A DNA stretch of 62,638 bases from Halodesulfovibrio sp. MK-HDV (GTDB taxonomy: Bacteria > Desulfobacterota > Desulfovibrionia > Desulfovibrionales > Desulfovibrionaceae). Below the pieces are notes generated by a model. It had not been told where the DNA came from, made no database searches, and was given only the letters and a program-made list of their open reading frames with translations. Where the stretch lies: NCBI RefSeq assembly GCF_009914765.1, contig NZ_WYDS01000005.1, forward strand, positions 161,648-224,285, in the 5' to 3' direction. This document shows, in pieces, positions 1 to 8,568 of the stretch. Made by a program: the position numbers and the translations under genes. Numbering within the stretch: position 1 is the stretch's first letter; every line of letters begins with the position of its first letter.

Positions 1-100
1 CGAAGACATAAAAATAAAGTGTCAGCTCTGGATAGCTCGTCGAAGACAAAACGATAAAATGAAACACCCGATGCCTCGTCGAAAACAAAAAAAGAACATA
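1..100. repeat. Fragment of the palindromic intergenic repeat family
   Basis: The first 100 bases hold two degenerate copies of the motif CTCGTCGAAGACAAAA, near 33-50 and 75-90. This motif forms the outer end of the large elements at 20.7, 26.1 and 31.3 kb. No open reading frame is visible. The rest of this copy probably lies to the left of the window or has been lost. Confidence 0.5.
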
Positions 101-130
101 AAAAAAGGGTACTATTTCTAGTCCCCTTTT
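101..130 (-). terminator. Rho-independent terminator of the M23 peptidase gene
   Basis: On the minus strand the sequence forms a stem of GGGgACTA and TAGTaCCC around a GAAA loop, with one mismatch, followed by a run of T. It lies just after the stop codon of the peptidase gene. Confidence 0.7.
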
Positions 131-143
131 CTGTCGTCACATT

Positions 144-1049
144 TTAATTCAGGATAAACTTTTTGGGATTCAGCGCTACGCCGTTCAGCTTCACTTCGTA
201 GTGAAGATGGGGGCCTGTTGAGCGACCGGTGTTGCCCATGTAGCCAACGAGTTCACCGCGTTTAACCTTTTGACCTTTCCTAACCACATAGCGTTTCATG
301 TGCGCGTATCGTGTGATGACGCCTGAACCGTGGTTGATCATGAGGTTGATACCGTAGCCGCCGCCAGAACCGGTGAATGAGATACGACCATTCGCTGTGG
401 AATAGATCGGAGTACCGATGCGGTTGGCGATATCGATCCCTTTATGGAAATCTTTACGGCCGGTAAACGGAGATCGTCTTGGTCCGAACGGTGATGCCAC
501 CCAGCCTTCTGTAGGCCAGATAGACGGTGTTGCGGCAAGCAGTCGTTGGTTTTTGCGGAATGTTTGAATCAATTCCTGCTGGCTTACTTCTTCCAGACGA
601 ACCTCTGTGTTGAGATCCTTCAAGAAGCTGTGAATTTTACGAGCCAGAAGTTCCTGCCTGTGTATCGGCAGGTAGTTGTCAGCAAAGTCTTTTGTTTTGG
701 CTCCGCCTACAGCAGAAGCAGTATCGCCCTGATCTTTGTCGAGGTTGATCATGATACGCAGTTTTGTATCAAACTGCTGTACGCGTTGTAGGTCCTTCTG
801 GACGATACGCAGCTTGTCCACCATACTTAAGATCTGGCTGTTTTGCTCGAAAATAGTTTTTTCAGAGTCTGCTAGGCTTTGCACCAATGTCTGTGATTGA
901 TGGTAGTATTTCCACAGGTAGATATTCCCTGCGGATAACGAAAGGATAAGAACGAGGATGCTCGCAAAAAACCAGCCATGAAGGCTTATTTTTTTGCAAT
1001 GCCCCTGATTGCCCTTGAAGACAACAACGTGGTAGCGATTGAACAGCAT
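144..1049 (-). CDS. Membrane-anchored M23 (LytM-type) murein peptidase
   Basis: This 301-residue protein has an N-terminal membrane anchor at about residues 25-48, a coiled-coil-like middle (about 55-100) and a C-terminal peptidase family M23 domain (about 180-295). The zinc-site motifs are visible as HKGIDIA (H-x(3)-D) and, near the end, GPHLHYEV (H-x-H). The family cleaves peptide cross-links in peptidoglycan or activates amidases, and the anchor places the domain in the periplasm. The start has only a weak GAAAGA-like ribosome site. It is transcribed alone and ends in a terminator. The domain call is secure; the exact role, for example in cell division, is inferred. Confidence 0.88.
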   Translation of the reverse strand: MLFNRYHVVVFKGNQGHCKKISLHGWFFASILVLILSLSAGNIYLWKYYHQSQTLVQSLADSEKTIFEQNSQILSMVDKLRIVQKDLQRVQQFDTKLRIMINLDKDQGDTASAVGGAKTKDFADNYLPIHRQELLARKIHSFLKDLNTEVRLEEVSQQELIQTFRKNQRLLAATPSIWPTEGWVASPFGPRRSPFTGRKDFHKGIDIANRIGTPIYSTANGRISFTGSGGGYGINLMINHGSGVITRYAHMKRYVVRKGQKVKRGELVGYMGNTGRSTGPHLHYEVKLNGVALNPKKFILN

Positions 1050-1099
1050 ATTATCTTTCGTATACTCAGATGTTAGGGTGGAAAAAATAATTTTCGACG

Positions 1100-1852
1100 T
1101 TACTTCTCTTTAGAGTCTAGTGTCAAGCCAAGTTGCCATCTGGTTAGGCCGTTAAATACGTTTTGCTTCAGGTTCTTATACTTGCCTGCAAGTTCCCAGA
1201 AGTCGTCCATTACGTCTTTTCGGCGTGAATCAAATGCTGAAGGGCACGGATTGTCCCACAATGGCAGTTCCCATTGCTTGACGCACTTTCGAATGACGTC
1301 TTTTTGAACCATCAATAAAGGACGTATAATAGTAAGATCGCCGCCAAAGAAATCTTCTTTTATCGACATACCGCGAACATTGCCTGCTTCGTATAAGTTC
1401 ATCAGGAATGTTCCGACAAGGTCGTCGGCGTTGTGGCCGAAGGCAAGGTGGGTAAGATTGTACTGTTTGCACAGTTCAAACAGGCGTGTGCGGCGCTTCA
1501 TGGCGCAGTAAAAGCACGGAGAGTTGTTACGGTTTATCTCGGAATGTGCATCCGGCCCGTCGGTGGTGGTCTCAATGTGGTACGGGATGCCGTGTTCGAC
1601 AAGCCATGGAGCAAGCGGTGCGTGGCTTGCGTTGTCAAAGCCCGGGTTAACGTGCAGTGCCATCATTTCGAATGTGAACGGAACAATCTTCTGGCGATAG
1701 AGGAGTGTTCTCATCAGCACCCAGCTATCCATGCCGCCGGACATGGCGACGCCAATGCGTGCGCCGGGGTGAATCATTTCTGTTTGCTGCATAAGCTTGC
1801 CCGCGTTGCCTATGCATTGTTTTTGAACGTAGCTTAATTTTTCTTTTGCCAT
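1100..1852 (-). CDS. TtcA-like PP-loop tRNA thiolation enzyme
   Basis: This is a 250-residue ATP-dependent PP-loop protein of the TtcA/TtuA group. TtcA makes 2-thiocytidine at position 32 of tRNA. The nucleotide loop reads SGGMDSWVL (about residues 39-47). A C-x2-C pair is seen in SPCFYCAMKRR, a GHNADD motif follows, and a third cysteine lies in NPCPS near the end. Three cysteines are what TtcA uses to hold a [4Fe-4S] cluster. GGGAG lies ahead of the start. The methionine replacing the usual lysine of SGGKDS marks it as a divergent member, so the exact substrate is inferred. Confidence 0.82.
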   Translation of the reverse strand: MAKEKLSYVQKQCIGNAGKLMQQTEMIHPGARIGVAMSGGMDSWVLMRTLLYRQKIVPFTFEMMALHVNPGFDNASHAPLAPWLVEHGIPYHIETTTDGPDAHSEINRNNSPCFYCAMKRRTRLFELCKQYNLTHLAFGHNADDLVGTFLMNLYEAGNVRGMSIKEDFFGGDLTIIRPLLMVQKDVIRKCVKQWELPLWDNPCPSAFDSRRKDVMDDFWELAGKYKNLKQNVFNGLTRWQLGLTLDSKEK

Positions 1853-2138
1853 GGGTACTCCCGATCATGCTTTCGGTACGCTGTTTACTGTTTTTGCATT
1901 GTGCAGATGCAAAAATACAAGCGCCGAGTTGTGCAAGCTGATCTGTTCTATCTATATTGTCCCCGTTTTTGTCCGTAATCATGTTAACGGAGCGTATAGG
2001 GTTGTAGAGGCATTAACAGGGCGGCGCAGTATCGTGCAAGCACGATTTGCGTGCAACTGTCGGATAATGGGTGTAATAGTTAAAAGGGACTGTAATGGCG
2101 GGCAGGTATCTTGAATGAACAAAAGATGTGATGATGTA

Positions 2139-2173
2139 TTGACAGACATTATACTGCAAAGTATACTGCAAAG
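2139..2173 (+). promoter_or_regulatory. Strong sigma70 promoter with 12-bp tandem duplication
   Basis: TTGACA at 2139-2144 is followed by exactly 17 bases and TATACT at 2162-2167. The 12-bp word TATACTGCAAAG is present twice in tandem (2150-2161 and 2162-2173), and the second copy supplies the well-spaced -10 box. The leader to the DUF4340 gene is about 130 bases and contains a CCTGCaaacGCAGG hairpin (2223-2236) with TATTTTT a few bases after it. That hairpin could act as a weak attenuator. The remainder of 1853-2307 holds a short palindrome, ATCGTGCaaGCACGAT at 2031-2046, and no gene. Confidence 0.7.
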
Positions 2174-2307
2174 CTTGCCGGATGGTCTGCGTTTTTTTTT
2201 ATAGCTAAGTTCAGCAGGATGCCCCTGCAAACGCAGGCAGGCTTATTTTTGTGATGATTGCGATGGCGTCAAACGTTATCATTAATTAAACCGTTGACCG
2301 GTTGGTT

Positions 2308-3621
2308 ATGAAAAGAACACTACTAGTAGCAATTGCTCTGCTCCTCCTTTCTGCCGGAGTCGTAGCAGGAGTACAAGAATATCAGCGCACTAATTCGTCG
2401 CGCGTGAGCAATGCTTCTTGGTTTACACAACCCTCTGAGGTTGTAGAGAAGATTGATCTAATAAATAACAGCGGCCATTTTTCTTTTATACGGGAAAAAG
2501 GACGCTGGTTTGTTTTGTTTAATGGAAAAAAATGTCTTGCCCGACAAGACGTTATTGAAAATTTATTCACGAAACTACGTGAAATGCCTCCACAAAATTG
2601 TGCTGAGGTAGAGCCTAAAAAGATACTCGAATACCGTCTGGACAACCCGAAAATTCGGATTACTTTATCCGGAGAAGAGCTTTGGCATCTCGGAGTTGGA
2701 CGTGCGGCTGTTAGTGGCGAAGTCTTTTATGCCCGTAAAGGGAACGGTCAGGTCTGCATGATAACTCCGGAAGTTGTCACTTTGCTCGACCAGCCTGTTG
2801 CCACTTTTATTGATTCCCGACTGATTGCTGTTCCTTCAAGCCAGATTACTAAAATCCGGATGCAGGGGGAAAGCACAGGAACGTGGGAAATTGACCGTTC
2901 TGATGATGGATTTATCTTTTCGTATCCTGAAGCTCTTGTGAAGCATGCGGTAAATCAGAATTCAGCAGAACTGTTTATTCATACGCTCGTAAATGGTGGC
3001 GCTTCCTGCGAATCAGCAGGAGCACTGTTGGGAGCTGTGGCCGATTTTTCTATTTCTGTATGGCAAGACGGTGACTCCGACCCCACCACGATCGTTATTT
3101 TTAAGCGTGATGTGGAAAAAGGAGTGTACAAAGCAAAGGACAGTCGTCAGCCTGATCCTGTAGAGCTTTCACCGGAACTGGTAGCACAGTTGAAAGTTAC
3201 TGCCTTTGCCTTGCAGGAAAAGCCTATTTTTGACGTAAATGTCGGCGAAGCGGTTAAGCAGAAGCTTTCCCGTATCGATGGCAAACAAGTACGAAATATT
3301 ACCATCACGAAGACGACGGAAGGCTGGGTTGATGACCTGACCAACCAAGAACTTACAGGGATGGATTTGTTTATTTGGCGACTTGGAGAGATGCAGTATC
3401 AAAGCTTGCCGGTTCGTAACAGACCGGAGAGTGCACTGTTGTCACTGAGTTGGAATATTTATGCAGCGGAAGGCCTTCCGCTTGTAGAATTGTATTTCTA
3501 TACCGACCCCGAACTTCCAGAAGGAGTTTGCTGGGTACGGTTGCAAAGGGAAAGCGTGTGGTACCCCGTGTCGAGCCAGTTGTTGCGCGACCTGCGGGCA
3601 CGTCTTCCTTTTAATCAGTAA
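2308..3621 (+). CDS. DUF4340-domain protein
   Basis: This protein of about 437 residues has an N-terminal hydrophobic segment (KRTLLVAIALLLLSAG) that is either a signal peptide or a single anchor. The rest is a periplasmic beta-rich region resembling DUF4340 proteins. In many bacteria DUF4340 proteins sit beside GldG-type ABC transporter subunits, but no such genes are present here. The start at 2308 is preferred over the in-frame TTG at 2302; neither has a good ribosome site. A strong promoter lies upstream and rpoZ follows 51 bases after the stop. Function unknown. Confidence 0.78.
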   Translation: MKRTLLVAIALLLLSAGVVAGVQEYQRTNSSRVSNASWFTQPSEVVEKIDLINNSGHFSFIREKGRWFVLFNGKKCLARQDVIENLFTKLREMPPQNCAEVEPKKILEYRLDNPKIRITLSGEELWHLGVGRAAVSGEVFYARKGNGQVCMITPEVVTLLDQPVATFIDSRLIAVPSSQITKIRMQGESTGTWEIDRSDDGFIFSYPEALVKHAVNQNSAELFIHTLVNGGASCESAGALLGAVADFSISVWQDGDSDPTTIVIFKRDVEKGVYKAKDSRQPDPVELSPELVAQLKVTAFALQEKPIFDVNVGEAVKQKLSRIDGKQVRNITITKTTEGWVDDLTNQELTGMDLFIWRLGEMQYQSLPVRNRPESALLSLSWNIYAAEGLPLVELYFYTDPELPEGVCWVRLQRESVWYPVSSQLLRDLRARLPFNQ

Positions 3622-3672
3622 CATTTTTGTTGAAAAAACGGCGTAGCCGCATTCATACATAAGGAGTCCTCA

Positions 3673-3897
3673 ATGGCCCGCATTACAGTAGAAGACTGTC
3701 AGGAACGTGTAGATAACCGTTTTCTTCTTGTTCAGATGGCAATTAAACGTGTCCATCAGTTCCGTGAAGGCTACGAGCCTCTCGTTGATAGCAAGAACAA
3801 AGAAGTTGTAACTGCTCTTCGTGAAATCGCTGCAGGTAAAGTGCTTGCAACCGGTATTGATATGAAGATTGGTTACGAACAGGACGACGCTGAATAG
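3673..3897 (+). CDS. rpoZ: RNA polymerase omega subunit
   Basis: A 74-residue protein with the typical omega pattern: MARITVEDC at the start, then [12 protein letters not shown] and an ALREIAAGK helix. Omega helps assemble RNA polymerase by holding the beta-prime subunit. AAGGAGT lies 8 bases before the start. Only five bases separate its stop from dnaJ, so rpoZ, dnaJ and moaC probably form one transcript. Confidence 0.95.
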   Translation: MARITVEDCQERVDNRFLLVQMAIKRVHQFREGYEPLVDSKNKEVVTALREIAAGKVLATGIDMKIGYEQDDAE

Positions 3898-3902
3898 TTC
3901 CT

Positions 3903-5025
3903 ATGAGCCAGAGAGATTATTACGAGGTTCTCGGGGTTTCCCGATCATCCTCTGCAGACGAAATCAAACGTGCTTATCGTAAAAAAGCTATGGAATTTCA
4001 TCCGGATAGAAACCCGGATAATCCAGAAGCTGAACAGAAATTTAAAGAAGCCTCTCAGGCTTACGAAGTTCTGCATGACGACGAAAAGCGCGGCCGTTAT
4101 GACCAATTTGGTCATGCTGGCGTTGATGGCAATGGTTTTGGCGGCTTCAATAACGCAGAAGACATCTTCGGTTCTTTCGGAGATATCTTTGGTGACTTCT
4201 TCGGCTTTAACATGGGTGGCGGCTCTCGCGGTCCTCGTGCTCAGGCTGGAGCAGACTTGCGTTACAACCTGACTGTTTCGTTCCGTCAGGCTGCACATGG
4301 TGATGAAGTAACTCTGAAGATTCCTAAAAAACGTTTTTTGTGACGAGTGTGACGGTACCGGTGCAGCACCGGGTTCTTCCGTAGAAACATGTAGTCACTG
4401 TCACGGTTCCGGTCAGGTTCGCCAGAGTCAGGGACCTTTCTCTATTTCCCGACCATGTCCGGTATGTAGCGGCTCAGGACAGATTATTCCTAATCCTTGT
4501 CCTAAATGTCGTGGTGTCGGAATTGTTAAGGAAACAAAAGAACTTCAAGTAAAAGTTCCTGCTGGTGTTGATACTGGTAACCGTCTGCGCTTACGTGCAG
4601 AAGGCGAACCGGGCGTTCACGGTGGCCCTCCGGGTGATCTGTACGTTGTTCTCACCGTTGAAGAAGATAAAACTTTTGAGCGTCAGGGACAGCACCTGAT
4701 CCTCAGCAGAGAAATTACTTTTGTTCAGGCTGCACTTGGCGACAAGGTAGAAATACCTACATTGGACGAGCCTATCACTATGGATATTCCGAAAGGAACC
4801 CAGAGTGGTGAAGTGTTCCGCATGAAGGGGTATGGCTTGCCAAACCTCGGTTACGGCGCACCTCAGGGTGATTTGATGGTGGAAGTCATCGTAAGAACCC
4901 CTATTAAGCTCTCTAAACGTCAGGAAGAACTGCTTCAGGAGTTCGCTGATCTTGAAGAAGAAAAGCCATTCTCCAAAGTTAAAAAAATGTTCAAAAAGGC
5001 CGGAAAAGCAATGGGAGTTGATTAA
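3903..5025 (+). CDS. dnaJ: Chaperone DnaJ, reading frame broken near 4326-4343
   Basis: The first frame (3903-4343) encodes the J domain with its HPD motif ([10 protein letters not shown]) and the Gly/Phe-rich linker, then meets TGA at 4341-4343. The second frame, one base later and running to 5025, encodes the four zinc repeats ([32 protein letters not shown]) and the whole C-terminal substrate-binding region. The join falls in A6 (4326-4331) followed by CG and T6 (4334-4339). Removing one base from either run gives a normal DnaJ of about 373 residues. This is either a homopolymer sequencing or assembly error, or a genuine recent mutation. It lies between rpoZ and moaC. Confidence 0.9.
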
Positions 5026-5507
5026 TGGACGAGAAGAGTTTTTCCCACATGGACTCAGACGGTTCCATCACTATGGTGGATGTTGGCGATAAAGACGACA
5101 CCCGCCGGACCGCAATTGTCCGGACTGTGGTTGAAGTCTCTTCTGCGACCCTTGATTTACTTCTCCGTGAGGCGTTGCCAAAAGGCGACGTGCTTACAAC
5201 TGCTAAGGTAGCTGGTATTCAGGCTGCCAAACGCACTTGGGAACTTATCCCTTTGTGTCACCCGCTTTTTTTGAGCTATGTTGACGTACGTTTCGAAATC
5301 GATGAAGCACACCATGCTATCAAAATTGAAGCTGAAGCCCGCACTACGTCTCAGACTGGTGTAGAGATGGAAGCTCTTATGGCTGCTCAGACTGCTGCCA
5401 TGACAATTTATGACATGTGTAAAGCTGTGCAAAAAGATATTATCATCCGCGATTGCCGTCTTGTTTACAAGGCCGGAGGCAAGAGTGGTGTGTTTCAGGC
5501 CGATTAA
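5025..5507 (+). CDS. moaC: Cyclic pyranopterin monophosphate synthase
   Basis: This 160-residue MoaC catalyses the second step of molybdenum cofactor synthesis, forming cyclic pyranopterin monophosphate from the MoaA product. The signature LIPLCHPL and the later TGVEMEALMAAQTAA stretch are both present. Its ATG overlaps the dnaJ stop by one base (TAATG), so translation is probably coupled. A strong terminator follows. Molybdenum or tungsten enzymes such as formate dehydrogenases are expected users in a sulfate reducer. Confidence 0.95.
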   Translation: MDEKSFSHMDSDGSITMVDVGDKDDTRRTAIVRTVVEVSSATLDLLLREALPKGDVLTTAKVAGIQAAKRTWELIPLCHPLFLSYVDVRFEIDEAHHAIKIEAEARTTSQTGVEMEALMAAQTAAMTIYDMCKAVQKDIIIRDCRLVYKAGGKSGVFQAD

Positions 5508-5534
5508 TTGTACTGGACACAGGACAAAGAGTTA

Positions 5535-5565
5535 AAGCCCTTGCAGCAATGCAAGGGCTTTTTCT
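5535..5565 (+). terminator. Terminator after moaC
   Basis: The stem AAAGCCCTTGCA pairs with TGCAAGGGCTTT across a short loop and runs into T residues. It closes the rpoZ-dnaJ-moaC transcript. Confidence 0.9.
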
Positions 5566-5602
5566 TTATATATCGCCATTGTAAATAATACAGTAATGGA
5601 TG

Positions 5603-5638
5603 TTGACATAATATTGATAAGTCGATAGTAAAAACTAT
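5603..5638 (+). promoter_or_regulatory. Promoter with overlapping ATAGT/ACTAT palindrome ahead of the PerR-like gene
   Basis: TTGACA lies at 5603-5608. The inverted repeat ATAGTaaaaACTAT at 5625-5638 covers the place where the -10 box must be. A regulator binding this palindrome would block its own gene, which suits autoregulation by a Fur/PerR protein. The palindrome resembles AT-rich Per boxes only loosely. Confidence 0.45.
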
Positions 5639-5661
5639 TACTATTAACAGGGGGTGCACAT

Positions 5662-6051
5662 ATGGCTGTACAGACACGTATGACCAAGCAGCGCAAAGTT
5701 ATTTTAGAAGAGCTCTGCAAGGTTATTACCCATCCAACAGCAGATGAAGTGTACGACATGGTCAGACAGCGGTTGCCGCGCATTAGTCTGGGCACAGTGT
5801 ATCGTAACCTTGATGTGCTTGCGGAGAGCGGAGATATTCTTAAGCTCGAACACGCAGGATCACAGAAACGGTTTGACGGTAATACAAATCCTCATGCTCA
5901 TGTTCGTTGTGGCATTTGTGGTAAAGTAGGCGACGTGATGGACGTAGAGTACATCGCTTCTGCTGAGGGTGCTGTTGCGCCCGGTTTTACCATTCATGCA
6001 GCGTACATTGAGTTTGATGGTGTATGTGACGCTTGCCAGACTCACAATTAG
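5662..6051 (+). CDS. PerR-like Fur family metalloregulator
   Basis: A 129-residue Fur-family repressor with a winged helix (TADEVYDMV to GTVYRNLDVL) and two structural zinc pairs, CGIC and CDAC. The segment KRFDGNTNPHAHVRC keeps the Asp and His positions that PerR uses to bind iron or manganese. The protein is also slightly shorter than classical Fur, so a peroxide-sensing PerR role is more likely than iron-uptake control. GGGGGTG supports the start. It is a single gene with its own promoter and terminator. Confidence 0.85.
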   Translation: MAVQTRMTKQRKVILEELCKVITHPTADEVYDMVRQRLPRISLGTVYRNLDVLAESGDILKLEHAGSQKRFDGNTNPHAHVRCGICGKVGDVMDVEYIASAEGAVAPGFTIHAAYIEFDGVCDACQTHN

Positions 6052-6064
6052 TGCACATTCCGCA

Positions 6065-6093
6065 GGGTAGATGAGGTATCATCTACCCTTTTT
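6065..6093 (+). terminator. Terminator after the PerR-like gene
   Basis: GGGTAGAT pairs with ATCTACCC and is followed by a T run. Confidence 0.88.
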
Positions 6094-6108
6094 CTGTGCA
6101 TTGGTTAC

Positions 6109-6150
6109 AAAAAAACGAACAATGAGGTTAACTCATTTGTTCGTTTTTTT
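6109..6150. terminator. Second, bidirectional terminator
   Basis: ACGAACAATGAG and CTCATTTGTTCGT form a stem with one bulged base. It is flanked by A's on one side and seven T's on the other, so it can stop transcription from either direction. Confidence 0.8.
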
Positions 6151-6594
6151 ATGCCCGCTGTTTTATGCTATCTTATCGGTAAATTTAGTAATGTAACTGT
6201 AAGCTGCGAGTAATATTTTTTTGTTACATCGACCTGTTCTTTTTTCTCGTGCTGGCTGCCGGTTGTGCAATCTTATGAGCAACTGATTTAAGTTGCTAAA
6301 GAAATGAGAAAAAATATAAATGGTAAAGAAAGAAGGATGCCAGTCGATTAGAAATAATTGGGGGCAATGGGTAATAAGCGATAGAAGGGGGATTCTGTAT
6401 TTTGCGCATTTTCATGTTCTGCAGGGTAGGGGTCTGCTGAATCTGGGTACAGATGCACAAAATAGCGTAGCTTATATAACCCAAAGCCCCCTTAACAAGA
6501 CGGCGATTTTGTCTTGCTAACAATGTGTGAATATTTATTGAGATGTCGGAAGGTTCGTAGGCAATTCATTCTTCCGTAAATTGTATATGAAAAT
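6151..6594. other. Intergenic region between convergent genes, no gene recognised
   Basis: No convincing reading frame with a ribosome site is seen. A hairpin-capable sequence, TTAACAAGAC paired with GTCTTGCTAA around GGCGATTT, lies near 6491-6520. The long palindromic repeat found at other convergent junctions of this window is absent here. Confidence 0.4.
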
Positions 6595-7125
6595 TTAGTA
6601 TAGCTCTTCAGGGCTGTAAACGGAGCTTTGTTCCATTTCTTCCTGAGTTTGCTTTTCACGCTGGCGTTCGGCTTGTCGGGCTGCGCGGCGTAATCGTGCT
6701 TCTTGTAGCCTTCGTTCTTGTGTGTGTGACTCAACCACAAGCGGCGGAATGGTAGTAGCCTTTTTGTCTGCATTCAGGGCAACAAATGTAAGATACGCAG
6801 AAGCCACGTGCCTGATTTTTCCAGTAAACAGGTCTTCAGACTCGACACGCACGCCAACCTCCATAGACTTTGAGCCTACAAAGTTAAGGCTGGATTTGAG
6901 CATCATCAGCTCACCAACGTGGACGGGCGCCTTAAATTCCATACGATCAATCGAAGCTGTAACTACAGAGCATCCTCTGGCATGGCGCATGGCGCATACA
7001 GCACCCGCCAAATCAATATGCTTAAGGATTACACCGCCATGAACATTGCCCGCGGCATTAGTGTCACCCGGTAGTGCGCGGTGTGTCATAAATGTTTCAC
7101 TGCTGGCTACGCTTCGTCCTTTCAT
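6595..7125 (-). CDS. Acyl-CoA thioesterase, hotdog fold (YciA-like)
   Basis: A 176-residue protein with one hotdog domain of the acyl-CoA hydrolase type. The motif TNAAGNVHGGVILKHID carries the conserved N-x-x-G-x-V-H-G-G pattern near residues 22-38. The C-terminal third is a charged, arginine- and glutamine-rich helix. The start at 7125 has GGAAG nine bases upstream. A longer reading frame from 7188 lacks support. The family hydrolyses acyl-CoA esters in the cytoplasm; the preferred substrate cannot be read from sequence. Confidence 0.85.
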   Translation of the reverse strand: MKGRSVASSETFMTHRALPGDTNAAGNVHGGVILKHIDLAGAVCAMRHARGCSVVTASIDRMEFKAPVHVGELMMLKSSLNFVGSKSMEVGVRVESEDLFTGKIRHVASAYLTFVALNADKKATTIPPLVVESHTQERRLQEARLRRAARQAERQREKQTQEEMEQSSVYSPEELY

Positions 7126-7640
7126 ATAGTCTTCCTTACCTGAAATAGTTGGGGGTCTATATCTTTCTTTGCGCTTGTCGCAACACATCTACCTAATATC
7201 TTTTTATTTTCTAAATGCTGTCATAATGTTGAACTATAAAATATGCAAGAAATTCTGCAACGACGGTGTGTAACTCCTCCTATTATCTTTATCTAGTCAC
7301 ATGTTCAAGGGAACGATATGTTTCGGTTACCTCGAGTAGTAAAAAAATGTTGTATGGTGTGTTTCTAGTTTGTGTTGATTTTAATCAGTGCATATAAGTA
7401 GTCATATTGCGGGCTTCAATTGACCACACGGTGAGTTCAAGCCACTCGTAGTGCTATGTTTTGCTCTGAAATCTGTAAAAAAGTGTAGTATTATTATATT
7501 TGATATAACGATCAGATGTAGTTACTTACTAATGGTGCAGTGAATATCTGAGTATTGTTTTTATGTGATCTGTGAAGTAGTTATAGTACAGGCATGGCTA
7601 ACACATATGTATGATGTTCTTAGTTAAAAGGTACTCAATA
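7126..7640. other. AT-rich intergenic region between divergent genes
   Basis: About 515 bases separate the divergent thioesterase and methyltransferase genes. The region must hold both promoters, but no promoter stands out. I saw no open reading frame with a ribosome site, no RNA gene and no copy of the repeat family. Confidence 0.4.
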
Positions 7641-8432
7641 ATGACCATTTGGACTAATGAAAATATTGTAGAAGAATATAGGCAGTGGGTTGAATCTACG
7701 GCAGGCTCCTTGGCTTTGCAGTCTAAAATGCGGCTCATTGTTGATCTCATTTCCGGATGGCCTCGTCGTGGGCGTCGCTTTCTTGAGGTTGGTTGCGCTA
7801 CCGGATTGATGACAGAAATGTTTTATCATGCGGGCTTTGATGTGACCGGTCTGGATTGTTCTCCACTTATGCTCACAGAAGCCCAAGAGCTTTTGGGAAG
7901 ACGGGCTGAGTTCTTTTTGGGCAGGGCTGAACATCTTCCGTTTGACGATAATCAATTTGATTACGTAGGCGTCGGCTCTGTACTGGAGTTTGTGGATGAT
8001 CCGGAAGCTGTTCTTGCTGAAGCGCTCAGGGTTGCCTCCTGCGGCGTTGTGGTAACTGTCTATTCTAAATGGTCATTATATTACTTGTTGCGTAATCGCT
8101 CTCCTTCAGGGTGTGTGGAGCACAGGCGCTGGTTGAGTCCTTTTGCCATAGATAAAATGCTTCGCGAGTTGGTTGATATGGGTGAGATGACCCGTCGTTC
8201 TATCTTGCTTGGTCCTGTTTCCACATGGAAAGAAACCCCCGTGTGTGGCTGGATTAACTCCAGAATTATGCCTTACGGGCTTGGTGCGCTTTCCGGAATT
8301 TGTATCGATAAAAATGATACAAAAATGCCTATTCCTCTCAAGATTAAAAAAAGCAGGGCAAAACCTGCTATTTTGAATGCTTGTCGCACAAACCTTGCCG
8401 CTAGAAATCCAACTTCTACTTTTGACAAATAG
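7641..8432 (+). CDS. SAM-dependent class I methyltransferase
   Basis: This 263-residue protein has a Methyltransferase_11-type fold. The SAM-binding glycine motif is FLEVGCATGLMTEMF, the acidic strand-2 motif is VTGLDCSP, and motif III is seen in LPFDDNQFDYVGVGSVLEFV. The start at 7641 is chosen because AAAAGG lies about 10 bases before it; an upstream ATG at 7611 has no ribosome site. The substrate is unknown. Its loose end overlaps a terminator ahead of hisS. Confidence 0.82.
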   Translation: MTIWTNENIVEEYRQWVESTAGSLALQSKMRLIVDLISGWPRRGRRFLEVGCATGLMTEMFYHAGFDVTGLDCSPLMLTEAQELLGRRAEFFLGRAEHLPFDDNQFDYVGVGSVLEFVDDPEAVLAEALRVASCGVVVTVYSKWSLYYLLRNRSPSGCVEHRRWLSPFAIDKMLRELVDMGEMTRRSILLGPVSTWKETPVCGWINSRIMPYGLGALSGICIDKNDTKMPIPLKIKKSRAKPAILNACRTNLAARNPTSTFDK

Positions 8433-8449
8433 GCAACTTTAGACTACCC

Positions 8450-8489
8450 AAAGCTGTTTCGGCACAATATTGTCGATACAGCTTTTTTT
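8450..8489 (+). terminator. Terminator after the methyltransferase gene
   Basis: AAAGCTGT at 8450-8457 pairs with ACAGC and its T run at 8478-8489, across a 20-base loop. Confidence 0.7.
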
Positions 8490-8568
8490 GTGTGCGAACA
8501 GCACCTCTTGTTTGCTACGATTTTGTGTTGTAGCACATGGAAAAAAATACAATTTTTTAGGAACGGGC

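Noticed and set aside
2030-2046. ATCGTGCaaGCACGAT palindrome as a regulator site
   Set aside because: It lies about 100 bases upstream of the mapped-looking promoter and has no second copy; too little to call.
4326-4343. Programmed +1 frameshift in dnaJ like that of prfB
   Set aside because: The P-site codon would be TTG with poor re-pairing, and no upstream Shine-Dalgarno-like stimulator is seen. dnaJ is not known to use recoding.
6320-6520. 66-codon frame in the gap after the PerR-like gene
   Set aside because: No ribosome site, no homology pattern, and an overlapping frame of similar length on the other strand.
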